From positions 14,942,001 to 15,006,000 of the forward strand of contig CM106586.1 in NCBI GenBank assembly GCA_048013815.1: a stretch of DNA of 64,000 nucleotides. Reading direction: 5' to 3'. The DNA comes from Setoptus koraiensis. Its lineage: Eukaryota > Arthropoda. Made by a program: the position numbers and the translations under genes. Positions within the stretch are counted from its first letter, which is position 1; each line of letters begins with the position of its first letter. Under the pieces are notes generated by a model. The model did not search any database, was not told where the DNA came from, and saw only the letters and a list, made by a program, of their open reading frames with translations. Positions 52,901 to 63,782 of this stretch are shown one piece after another.

Positions 52901-54500
52901 TCACTCATATCATGCTGGCCTGAATCTCCAGTTACTAGTACTAACGTCGACCGTGACATGGCCAAAAACGAAGTCTAGAAGTTCTATTAAGTAACGCCCG
53001 ATTAGCGCACTCGGATAGATCAACTAACGATTCGTTTCACATGTTTTTTCTGTATCGTATCGCCTTCGGGATGGGGAGGCAGGGGGGGGGGGGGCCATCG
53101 ACACGGGTTGTAATCTTTGGGGGGGGGGGGGGTCTGGTGGTCCATCTGTTGTTGAAGAGTGAATGACGTAGAGGAAATTTAGCTCTTGTCGGTTATCTCT
53201 GGAAACCGATATCGTCGCCAGTTTAGTAAGAGATAAGTCTATTTGAATCATAAGTCAAGTTGTAATAGACTAACTCGCGGAATACGTACCAAGTACTCGC
53301 AACTCGTCCCAACAACGCAATGCACAACTATTTAACAGTCTTACCTAATGAAATCCTAACATCCATGAGCGCGTTACTCCTATTCCACGTCACGGAGGTG
53401 AAGCTTCTGACCCATCTACACTGTCCGAGGCGCCTACCAAAATCATCACACTATTAAACGTAAATTGTCGGATAAACTGCAGCGCGCCACATAACTCACG
53501 GCACTGTTGCTCTCGATCAAATCATCGTTAAAGTGTATAGTCTGCTTATTTTAAGAGGGTGGGTACGTACGATACACAGAAGAGTTAAGGTAGTTCTGCG
53601 ACATTCTCACTTGATAATGCTCTGATGATCTTTTATTTGCCTGGCGATCGAATCCCTTATTCCGTTGGCTTCGTCGGCTGCGCGGTGGTACGCCGATTGG
53701 AAAAGCTAATCTCCTCTATTCGCCTTCGCGTGACCGTTCATTCTACTCGCCATAAACCCTCCGTCGTCGCATGTCGACAGTGTCTATGGATTGTGATATT
53801 ATTGAAAAGGGGGGGGGGGGTGGTCGCGGTTGTGAGTTAGTTGTGGTGGGTGATTGGAGGTGGTTTAGGGTCAGATATGGATGGTGAGGGGTAAAACAGT
53901 TAATTATTCTTAATATTTATAATATTATTTGAAAAAATAAAATTTTTAATATAGTTGTGATATGTATGGAGGTTAAAGTTCGTTGTTAATATTAGTATCT
54001 TTACAGTTTGTATGATTTGATAAGATGATCGTTGAGAATATTATTCTGATTTATTGAGTTTGTTGATGGTGTATATGTTAGAGGTTAGATGTTGGGTAAG
54101 TTGTAGTTGAGTGAAGAGTGGGTATTAGATATCACTATAACTAGAAATATAAGGATCAAGTCTGTGAGGGGGGGGAATTTTTGTTGAGAAGATTGACGGG
54201 TAATATTTAGGCTTGTGTGATTATGTCTTTGAGGATATTACGCTGATGTCCTAGTAGACTGAAGGGTCGTAAATAAGAGTTATGTTTAATCGTGTTCATA
54301 TCTATATGTAAATATGGTTGAGCATTTTTTCTGCACATATTCTAGCATTATGGACTGATGTGTATATTGGTTCAACAGAGGGGGAAGGTGTCATGGAGTT
54401 GGGGTTTGTAGAAGAGGATGATGTTGTGTGTTGATGCTGAGAGTGTGTTGAGGGGAGGTGTGGAGTTGGAGGGTGGGTTTGAAGAGAAGACAGATTTTTA
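49931..54500. other. unexplained block splitting receptor copy C; probably low-quality or misassembled sequence
   Basis: Homology to copy A resumes at about 54510-54590 (the words CAGCAAATTC, CTGAACCATTGACAAT). This matches copy A 46155-46200, so about 4.6 kb sits in place of about 10 bases. The block has no repeats like the rest of the window. It shows long G-poor stretches (about 49640-50350 and 52150-53000) and a C-poor stretch (about 53820-54310), with G homopolymers at 53080-53092, 53119-53132 and 53810-53821. No gene is supported. One island (50405-50667) has a donor-like ACAG|GTGAGC and an acceptor-like TTTTTCAG|GAC around short frames. Confidence 0.5.
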
Positions 54501-54942
54501 GAACTTTCGAATAATTCTTTATGCACATCACATCGACAGCAAATTCCTGAACCATTGACAATGTACAAATAATAATATTAAAGTGGAAAAAGAACCAACC
54601 TGTATCTGATCTATTTACTCTCATTGTCATAAAGTAATGAATAACCTCTACAAAATTAATTTGGAGGACTGAAAAAGCTGATGACGATCCGGGTCCAAAA
54701 TTCAAACACTTACAACTTCGAAATGGAACATCTGAAGACGAAAATTCTAAAAACAACATCTTTTTGCATCTTTTTTCATCCCGCGCCGCTCCAATCATAT
54801 TCCGACTGAGTGCGTCCTTTGACGGTGAAAGTTGTTTGGTCCTCTTTTTTTTCCGTGTCTTATTTGCACTTACATGGCTGAGTAACACGACCTATCTTAT
54901 ATTCTCTTCTAGTATCTCTATCTGTTATATGGACAAACAAAT
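54501..54942. other. left flank of the assembly gap, distal end of receptor copy C first exon
   Basis: It contains the homology island at 54510-54590 described above, then unrecognised AT-rich DNA up to the gap. Confidence 0.5.
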
Positions 54943-55442
54943 NNNNNNNNNNNNNNNNNNNNNNNNNNNNNNNNNNNNNNNNNNNNNNNNNNNNNNNNNN
55001 NNNNNNNNNNNNNNNNNNNNNNNNNNNNNNNNNNNNNNNNNNNNNNNNNNNNNNNNNNNNNNNNNNNNNNNNNNNNNNNNNNNNNNNNNNNNNNNNNNNN
55101 NNNNNNNNNNNNNNNNNNNNNNNNNNNNNNNNNNNNNNNNNNNNNNNNNNNNNNNNNNNNNNNNNNNNNNNNNNNNNNNNNNNNNNNNNNNNNNNNNNNN
55201 NNNNNNNNNNNNNNNNNNNNNNNNNNNNNNNNNNNNNNNNNNNNNNNNNNNNNNNNNNNNNNNNNNNNNNNNNNNNNNNNNNNNNNNNNNNNNNNNNNNN
55301 NNNNNNNNNNNNNNNNNNNNNNNNNNNNNNNNNNNNNNNNNNNNNNNNNNNNNNNNNNNNNNNNNNNNNNNNNNNNNNNNNNNNNNNNNNNNNNNNNNNN
55401 NNNNNNNNNNNNNNNNNNNNNNNNNNNNNNNNNNNNNNNNNN
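54943..55442. other. assembly gap (500 N)
   Basis: Exactly 500 N bases, the usual placeholder for a gap of unknown size. Missing upstream exons of the DUF2236 gene could lie here. Confidence 0.99.
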
Positions 55443-56159
55443 TGGTAACGGCAGAGAAAAGACAGACACTGTTCGCTGTTTTGTGTTATTATTAGCCATT
55501 AGTTAGTTAGTACCTGCAGCTCTCCGAGTCTCCAAAAGGTATGACAATAATAGATAAGGTGATAAGATATTATAACTACTACATTTGATTCAAAATACAA
55601 GGGGCCACAGTCATAGATAGTGTCTCAAGCACTGTATGTGTGTGTGTGTGTGTGTGAAAAGATACTATTTAGTAAATCTTGTGAAAGTCAGTGTGTACTT
55701 GAAAAACTGGACTGGAAAGTATGACAATGAACACTCAACAATTATGAATCATGTAACAACAACAAATCGTCTTATTTGAACAATATTTTCAATATGGCAC
55801 TCACTTGTTGTTGCTGTTGTAAGCTTGATGATTAAAAAGATTCTAATTTATATTAATCTAATGAGAACTACTACTTTTATCATTATTACTGATATCTCCT
55901 TGATAAAACGAAACGCAATGCAACAATTTGGTATTACTGGCAACACCTTCGGCACATTCAAAAACAATTCATGATCACGCTGATGTAACAATTTGCCATT
56001 GCTTATTGTTGTGGTCGTTGTTGTTGTCATGGTCGCCTTGTATGATGACATAACACCAACCTAACAACAATTGCAACAACTACAACGAAACATGTTATTC
56101 AACTTGTTTCACACAGAATTCAATTCTCGTCCTTTACGGGCCTATTATTGGTACTACAG
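55443..56159. other. region upstream of the DUF2236 exon
   Basis: It has a short GT repeat at 55639-55656 and AT-rich sequence, and ends in a splice acceptor (GGTACTACAG at 56159). I could not identify the preceding exon; it may be in the gap or too short to see. Confidence 0.5.
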
Positions 56160-57314
56160 CTACCTGATGGTCTTGAGCCTCTATTGTCAACAGGAAACTC
56201 TAAGGATATACCTTCATTGTATAAAAGATATTTATCAACAATTATCCATGTCAGAAGCTGGTACGAGGATGATATATTTGATCCTGATTCGAAGGCCTAT
56301 AAATCCATGCGCCAGGTAAGATCTATGCATCGACGTGTAGGCATGATAATGAATGAAAAATTTCAAGTTCCAGCTTATGGTGGCAAACAACGAGTCTGGC
56401 TCAATCAATATGACATGGCAATGACACAATTCGCTTTTATTGGCTTGGCCATGATTTATCCAAAGAGGAGTGGCCTAGTGGCAGCCAGCATTGACGAATT
56501 AGAATCAATCAATTATTATTGGCGCGTTTTGGGCCATTGTATGGGCATCAAGGACGAGTTTAATTTGTGCAAGTTTGACACATACAACGAAATCTGTCAA
56601 GTTAATAAGCTATTGTTCGAGGAGGAATACAAGAATGTGCTTGAGACACAATCATGTCAGATGGGCCTTGAGATGACGCAGGGCATCTGTGAGGCATTAC
56701 ATTTTTATATGCCGCTGTTGACATTCAACAATTTGGCTCATTGGTGGAGCGATTGTTTTCATTTTAACGGTTACGACCCACAACCGCAGAGTTTGAAAGA
56801 GAAAATACTGGCCACATGGATGAAATTATCTTTTGATCACCTGCTCAATTATCCGTCGCTTTTGATACCATTCGCCAAGTTGCACAAGAGACAATTTTCA
56901 AGAAGATTGCGAAAGAAGGATGCAGTGTATGAAAAATTGGTTGAGAAATGCAAACAGGACAAGCAAGAGTTTAAATTTGTCAGCGACAGGTGCGATTATC
57001 TGAAGAAAACAACGGCATTATCGTGCCCCTTCCGTGTTGACACAGCCTATGCTACCCATTTTGAGTCAACTCAAATTAAATCCAATGATGCCCAAGTGAC
57101 TGATCAAGGTGACTCCAGCCAAGACAGCCAGGCCAACGGTACTAGTGATGAGAAACAAGTAAGCGATTTGAATGGTAACAAGCCCGATGGTCAGGCGGAA
57201 TCGATGATGGTAAAACAACCAATTAACATGACCACTACCAATTCGGAACAGCAAGCAACAGAGAATCATGAGTCCTATCCTATCATGGTGGCTCCACCAA
57301 TCGTTGCATGCTAA
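56160..57314 (+). CDS. DUF2236 / mpaB-type oxygenase family protein, 3' exon (5' end missing)
   Basis: This exon of 384 residues begins after acceptor GGTACTACAG with LPDGLEPLLSTGNSKD and LYKRYLSTIIHVRSWYEDD. It runs through VRSMHRRVGMIMNE and QYDMAMTQFAFIGLAMIYP to a Gln/Asn/Ser-rich tail and stop. This order is that of the DUF2236 family (ER-bound oxygenase mpaB / rubber oxygenase Lcp catalytic domain), common in arthropod genomes. Members studied in bacteria and fungi are haem-dependent oxygenases; the animal proteins are uncharacterised. The conserved HRRV segment is present. The N-terminal part of the domain must be encoded upstream, perhaps in the gap. AATAAA is near 57539. The C-terminal 90 residues (TDQGDSSQDSQANGTSDEKQ...) are low-complexity and specific to this protein. 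Confidence 0.82.
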   Translation, partial: LPDGLEPLLSTGNSKDIPSLYKRYLSTIIHVRSWYEDDIFDPDSKAYKSMRQVRSMHRRVGMIMNEKFQVPAYGGKQRVWLNQYDMAMTQFAFIGLAMIYPKRSGLVAASIDELESINYYWRVLGHCMGIKDEFNLCKFDTYNEICQVNKLLFEEEYKNVLETQSCQMGLEMTQGICEALHFYMPLLTFNNLAHWWSDCFHFNGYDPQPQSLKEKILATWMKLSFDHLLNYPSLLIPFAKLHKRQFSRRLRKKDAVYEKLVEKCKQDKQEFKFVSDRCDYLKKTTALSCPFRVDTAYATHFESTQIKSNDAQVTDQGDSSQDSQANGTSDEKQVSDLNGNKPDGQAESMMVKQPINMTTTNSEQQATENHESYPIMVAPPIVAC

Positions 57315-57679
57315 CTTTTTGGTTGTTTCTTGGCCAACTTTTGGTAACCAGACCTTTCTACTAGATGATACTAGACTGACCATATTTAAACAACCATATT
57401 GTTAATTAATATATGATATATGATAACTAAACTCTATTGGTGATGTATAAACAAATTCGACCAACACACATGGTCGAACAAAAACCAATACAATTACATT
57501 TTATGAATAATCTTAATCAAGAAACATTTTTGTGCACAATAAATAGATCAACACCAAAACAGTTTTTGCGCCATCCACGTAAGTTGTTTATAATATTGAT
57601 TGATTAGTTGATTGGTTAGTTGGCTAGTGAGGTGCGAAACCGAACCCTTTCTTCATAGGTCTATGTTGCCAGCAATTCC

Positions 57680-58490
57680 AACAGTTTGTCGCCTGAAAAA
57701 TGGTTTCCTTAGCAAGTGACAGGACAAATTTACTGGAGGAAGACAGTTTCAGAAGTATGAACGATTTAGATCTAATAGACATATAGGACGACAACTTCGT
57801 GGTGTCATTATAATTGACAGAAGCGAGAAGATTCCCGCTCAAAAGACTATATTGGATGCTCGCCTCATCTTAAAGCGATGTTTGCAAGTGACCCAAAAGA
57901 GTCTCTTGGGGAAAATATCGGATTGGAAGAAGTCGACAGAGAGGCAAAGGAATTTGTTATAAAACTTGCCTATATAGCACAAATGTATGGAAGAGTTGCT
58001 CTTTCTTATTATCCAAAGTACAAATTCAATATTTTGGATGCCGCAAAAAACAATTAGACGCGACAAGTCTTTGGTCAGTCACTTAGTGGCCGATAAATAC
58101 TCATGTCAGTCATCTTATCAAGCGGGAGGAGAGCTGGGTGGACGCTCCCACGATCATCACCGTATTTAAAAGTTTCCATTGACGCCAAAAAATCATTATG
58201 CGAACGAAAGAATATAGATGGCAGTCGTATCGCCAGTTTTGGTTTTAGGATATCTGTCCGATCTCAGTTTGGAAATAGTTTCACAATCGTTTATCAGATG
58301 ACAAAAATCTACCAGACTTCCAACTCAATTGGCTGCTTTATCACTAAATCAATATTGCCATATATGTTGCATCATCATGCTTCACTGAAGATGGTGATTG
58401 CTAGGGTGACATATCTGGCGACGATGAAGTTTTGTATCGTGAGCAAGTCAAATGGTGTGAACTCTAAAGATTTACATGATGGCGAATATT
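57680..58490 (+). other. coding-like patch without an intact frame, unrecognised
   Basis: Several plus-strand stretches in different frames look like real protein, for example MVSLASDRTNLLEEDSFRSM, then AKEFVIKLAYIAQMYGRV followed by ALSYYPKYKFNIL, then SNSIGCFITKSILPYMLHHH. They follow one another over 800 bases but do not share one frame. This could be a decayed gene or the remains of an element. I cannot name a family and do not attempt a reconstruction. Confidence 0.3.
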
Positions 58491-60120
58491 AATCTGTTTT
58501 GTAATTTCTAAAAATAAACCAAGAAAGATAATGCAAAAGATTTCAGTCGCACCAAATACAGATCGCAATCAGCGCTAGCAGTTTACGGTTTCAGTTCCCG
58601 GCGGAAGTCGAAAGTTTGCCTTTGTTCTCTATAATTCAGCCTGAAAATTGACTGCTCGGGAGAACAATCTCACTTCAGTCCACTCTACGAATAACCATGA
58701 AAATTGTCGGGAATCATCATATGATGATCATTTTGTCATTTGCCATCGTGATGGTGGCCTTATGAACAATCAAAAGCAAAACAACATCTATCATATACAA
58801 TAAAAATGTCGCCGTTGGCGCTACTTAACCAATTATTATTTTCGTCATCCTTGGTTACATGTACGCTACAGTTGCCCAGACTAGTAGACAGTAACGAGCT
58901 AGTTATATCAGAAATATCAAAGTAAGGCCACCCTATTTACGGAGAGAATGTCAGCTTATTTATGATGTCAAGTGCATCACATAAGATAATGGCGATTAGT
59001 CGAGCCAGAGGATTTACAATTATTTGATGGGCGAAATTGATTTCCGTTGCTGATTGGTATATCTGGTATCTCTTTAATATAAAACCTTAGCACACTTAAG
59101 ATATCACTACTTGAATCTAAGTATGGGTTTAATTAATGGAACGCTGAGACAGCTGTTTATCTATCTTGATTATAAAGAACAGGTGGGTGCCTGTCAAAGG
59201 AAAAGAGGGTTAATGAGTAAAAGAGACGGAGAGAATCGTCGTAGAGTTGCGAAGAGTAAGCTAGCGGCAATAGTTGTCGAAATATCTGCACTTTTGCCAG
59301 AGTTACCATTGTTGTTGTTGTTGCTGTTGCTGAGCATTCTTATCGGAAGATACAACGATGATAACGATGCTGCTAGTTACGAGATCAACAGGTGCACAAA
59401 GTTAATCTATCTATTGTTGTTGTTATTGTTTGTGCATAAGGAGAAAGTTTTAAGTGGCAGACTCACAATAGTTACACATCAGTTGTCAAGTAGTTAGTTG
59501 GTTGCAAGTTGATGATGTTGCCAACGATAAACGAAAATCTTCTTGATTGAGCCAGCCCGATGGGCTTTACTTTTTGTGTCACATGACTCAAATTTTTGCC
59601 TTTGCATTAGAATCAGTTGAGGCGAATAACAACAACAACACCGACGAGCCCTCTCATCGACACCTGCCTATATATAGTGTGTGTATTAGGAATGTGGCAA
59701 TGAAAAAAGCAAGTCCAAGTGTGCCGTTGTTGTTGTTGTTGTTGCACTAATTGCCACGACAACACATTTTGTCCATTTAGACACAGGTGTAAGTGTAAGA
59801 GGGTCTCATTACGTCACTCACTTTACGTAGGCAGTCACCCCGTAATAAATACATGTGACTATTATCACGATGCCTCTAGGCTACACACACACTCACACAT
59901 GAACTGTTTCTCTACAGAAATAGTCGCTCTCCATCTATTATTGACATAGCTCTGTGGATGCACTTTTTACAGCTGGACACTGCGTATCAGGACAATTTGT
60001 AACCAGACAGCATGTTTGGCTACCCAGTTGGCGTCTCTTTCTCTCCACAATGTGAAGTCCACATACAAGAGTTGTTTGTATGTGTGTGTGTGTGTGTGTG
60101 TTTATGCAATGGATGTCAAT

Positions 60121-60133
60121 GCAACAACAACAA

Positions 60134-60180
<47 letters not shown>

Positions 60181-60208
60181 ACAACAACAACAGCAACAAC
60201 AGCAACAA
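60121..60208. repeat. (CAA)n/(CAG)n microsatellite
   Basis: About 88 bases of CAA and CAG triplets, alternating CAACAG in the middle. On the minus strand it reads TTG/CTG, giving a poly-Cys frame that is not a gene. Confidence 0.95.
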
Positions 60209-60808
60209 AAATGAATCATCTATCGTAAATCATAAGTCACCCTGTATCAGCTGCTTCTGTGTATGGTCGGTTTGGCCCTCAGCAATTTCGGCCATCTGTT
60301 CTTGGCTGGTCAGCTGCCAGCCGAAGTGTACAGCGCATAGTTACATAATTTTGGCGTGTACCAATCGCTCAATTGTTGGCCGCAACTGTAACAGGCCTTG
60401 CAAGCTTGTTGTTTTTGTGACCATAGTCTATAGGATCAGGTCAGGTGATATCCGTGCACGCGTCACTGTTCACGATAAGCAGCAATGTGTGTTTGTGTTG
60501 TGTAATTTCAGCTGTTCCTGGCCAGCAAGTATCAACAGAGCAGAGAGCAGAACATAACAGAGCTGCAACAACAACAACGACAACAACAACAACAACTGCC
60601 ATTGCCATTTCAACTGCTCGGTGGCCCGCTGCTTTCACAATGATGCTTGATCTCTTTGTGAGCCTCGGGCCAATACATATTATTGGCTTCTTTTATCAGG
60701 TTCCACTGCTGCATGTAGAGTCGTGCCATCAGGTGGCATTAAACAGCGTCTCTCTTCTTTTAGGCACCTGTCTCTATGTCAGGTGCTTTCAGGTAGGTCA
60801 CTTTGGTC

Positions 60809-60818
60809 GTCGTCGTCG

Positions 60819-60849
<31 letters not shown>
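60809..60849. repeat. (GTT)n/(GTC)n microsatellite
   Basis: About 14 triplets, GTC at the left and GTT at the right. It has the opposite sense to the CAA arrays 200 and 600 bases to the left. Confidence 0.95.
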
Positions 60850-62621
60850 GGGCACACGTTGTACTGTACTGTAACTAGGATGTGTGGATTTAATTTGCTG
60901 ATGTTGATGATGTTCTGGATGCTGTTGTTGTTGTTGTTGTTGGTGCTGTTACTGCGAAAGCTTTTGCAACGGCTACATATGCTAACAACCAATGTTGCCA
61001 GCAACAACAACAACCGCTCGCAAATGGTCTGGCAAACGGTGGTGTTGACAAAGCTGCCTCACTGCCAGTCAGCCACCTGCTGGATGAGTGAATTGAGCCT
61101 CTGTCTCTGTGAATTTATTTTTGCAGCTGAATTTAACGCCTGAATTGATGGTAATTGTCATCATTGTCTTTATAGTTGTGCAACTGGTGACCGTTCGTCT
61201 TCAACATTCTGCAATTGTAACATTATTCGATCATTATTGCAAATGCATTTGTTGTATTACGTGTGTTTGTTTGTGTTCGTGTATTCCGACTAATTCTACT
61301 GCAACCATCTCGTTTATTCCGATCGAGAACAACAATTAAAAGCTGGTCTTTTTATTCACAACTTTCACCCTCTATGATAGGCAGCTGCAGCTATGTTTGC
61401 GTTTCGCAGTGCTTTCAACAACAAAAAATCCGCCACTCTGATCTCTGATGATGTAACAGTAACGATAATTGTGATTGTAATGAACTCATCAGCGCGCCAT
61501 TGGAGCCATTGTGATACAATGATTGTATCCATTGTGGGCGTTAGAGGCCTCGGAGCCGCTTGAGCATTATAGATGAGGCTGGTCTATTGGTTCGCGACAA
61601 TCGGCACCTCGATTAGCTCACAAGTTAGTCAGTGTGACGATAATGCTGTCATGACTGATCCGGCGCCACCGATATGTGACAACTAACTGTGGCGATTGAC
61701 GATATCATACAGTTTGTTTGTCTATCTTGGCACAATTGTCATTTGTCAGACAACATGTTCTCGAACACACTGGTCATGTTGAGTGACATGTGCGGAATAC
61801 TGTGTTACGTAATGATGATAAGAATAAAATTGGACAATCACCATCATCCATCTGACCTATCATTGGCCAATGATATAACATTGCCAATAGCATATAACAA
61901 GTTATCGCTTGTTTACTCGTTGTCAGACACACTCGATGCAAGGTCTTTGTTTTGGTCACAAATAAATTTTGGTCTCACTTTTGTTTTGTCTCAATGCACA
62001 CAACAATCAGTATCAAAAGAACACTAAATATACTCATGTATGTAAATATATCCAGACAGATATACAGATATGTAGCTGACAAGTTTCCGTCGTTGGAACT
62101 TCCAGAAGATATAGCTCGAGAGAAAGAATCTAACAAATAGAATTGTGTTTGTGTACATTTCACATAAAGTGCTCACAAGCACACTATCGAACAAAAGCAC
62201 ACGAGATGCTCACGAGCGGCAGTTGTGCGCATTGCGCAATCCGATGGCCAGATGATGTATAAATTCAGGCTCCACCACAACGTTTTATTGTACTGTAACA
62301 GTGCACAGTGTTGTGTAGCGCATTGAGTAGCAGTTACCGCTGTGAGACATTGTGCCAACATTGGCAACAACATCACTGTTACATTCGCCACCATTGAGAC
62401 TTGTGAATTGTGGGCACATTACCAACATTACTGGCGAGTGTTTGTGTGTCTGTGCTGATATTGTGTGCACGTTTTTGTGTACACATTTGAAATGGCTGCC
62501 ATTCAAAACTGGTAACTTGAGTCTGAAAATCAATACAACCAACCAACAATTGAGTTTACGTAATAATATTATTATGTTGTCGTCTAGTATTATCTGGTTT
62601 ATACCATCATAGTATATACAT

Positions 62622-62624
62622 ATA

Positions 62625-62660
<36 letters not shown>
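62622..62660. repeat. (TA)n microsatellite
   Basis: Almost pure TA dinucleotides, interrupted by TTTA near the left end. Confidence 0.95.
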
Positions 62661-62662
<2 letters not shown>

Positions 62663-63782
62663 CACTCAATATTACATCGCCAGCATTAATGAGAAGAAGA
62701 AATTACTAATTGATTAATAATAAATCACATTGTACCAATGCCAACTGCACATCGCTTGTTGGCCGAAAACAGACACATATTATTGAACATTTATTATTGA
62801 ATTTCGCTATCATTGTTTGGATTATTCAGATTAACAATACAAAACAGAGTCACACAATTGAAGGAGATCACACATTCATTTCACCTCATGTATCACCACA
62901 ATGTGTGAGATACTCAGATCAGTCTTTACAACATTATTGATAGCTTGAATAAATATATAATTTTAGTATAGGTATCATAATCATTATTAATATTATTATC
63001 GTATATTATCATTTAAATAACATCACTCGAGCAACACAGACGCAGCGAAGAATCTAGATCGAGAAAGTATTGACGCCAATGCAAACACAAAACAAACATA
63101 AGACATCAACGCCATCATGGAAATTAGCATGTTAGGCCAGCATTCAGCCAAAGCAAACTATCTTGATCTTATATGGATTGAAGATTTACATAGACACCAC
63201 AACATAGACAACACCGACAACTACTACAACAACAACCACAACAGCAGCAGCAACAATAACAACAGAGATAACAATTGAAACACAATTTAGTCACATTAGA
63301 CCAAGCGACTCACACATAGATGAAGATAGCAGAGAGTCCAAAAGGTTAAGGGACTTTCATTAGAGGATATTACATATTCAGTTTATATTTCAACCTATTG
63401 CAATCTGAACAAACGATCAGAGATTAGTCAACACTACTATCAACTTTATTAGAATTCTTCATAACCCTTTAAACCACGCCCAAATCTAATATCTTCTTTA
63501 CATTATTATATTCACATATTGATCATTGTTAGAAAAATATGACCATCAGATAACATATTCAGTTATATATGATTAATTCACCATAAAACTCGTACAAGTT
63601 CATCATTGACTCTACTATTATCATAAATGATTTGTCTTCCAGCAGAGCATCTTGAATTAACAATCAGTCGATAAAACCAGCATTGTCACAGAACCCCCGA
63701 GTGAACAATTATTATTTAGAAGAAAACCTCAAGGATAGTAATAACGCTAGAAACTTGCGTTGGAGCCGCACAACAAGACAAT

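Larger units (their letters stand above)
57315..63782. other. long gene-poor region rich in CAA/GTT arrays; 5' flank of the Id-like gene
   Basis: After the DUF2236 3' UTR there is a coding-like but broken patch (57680-58490, listed separately). Then follows DNA with many triplet arrays: GTT at 59310-59332, 59412-59430, 59727-59745, 60809-60849 and 60923-60942; CAA at 59626-59640, 60121-60208, 60566-60600 and 61001-61013; TA at 62622-62660. GT runs occur at 60078-60100. Open frames in this stretch owe their length to the repeats (Asn, Ser, Cys, Val runs) and are not genes. The part next to 63783 is probably the promoter and long 5' UTR of the Id-like gene. Confidence 0.5.

Noticed and set aside
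54764-55499. Frames of 193-243 codons crossing 54943-55442
   Set aside because: They consist of the N gap with a few codons at each side.
59938-60557. Poly-Cys and Asn/Ser-rich frames of 93-181 codons
   Set aside because: Both are direct translations of the CAA/CAG array at 60121-60208.
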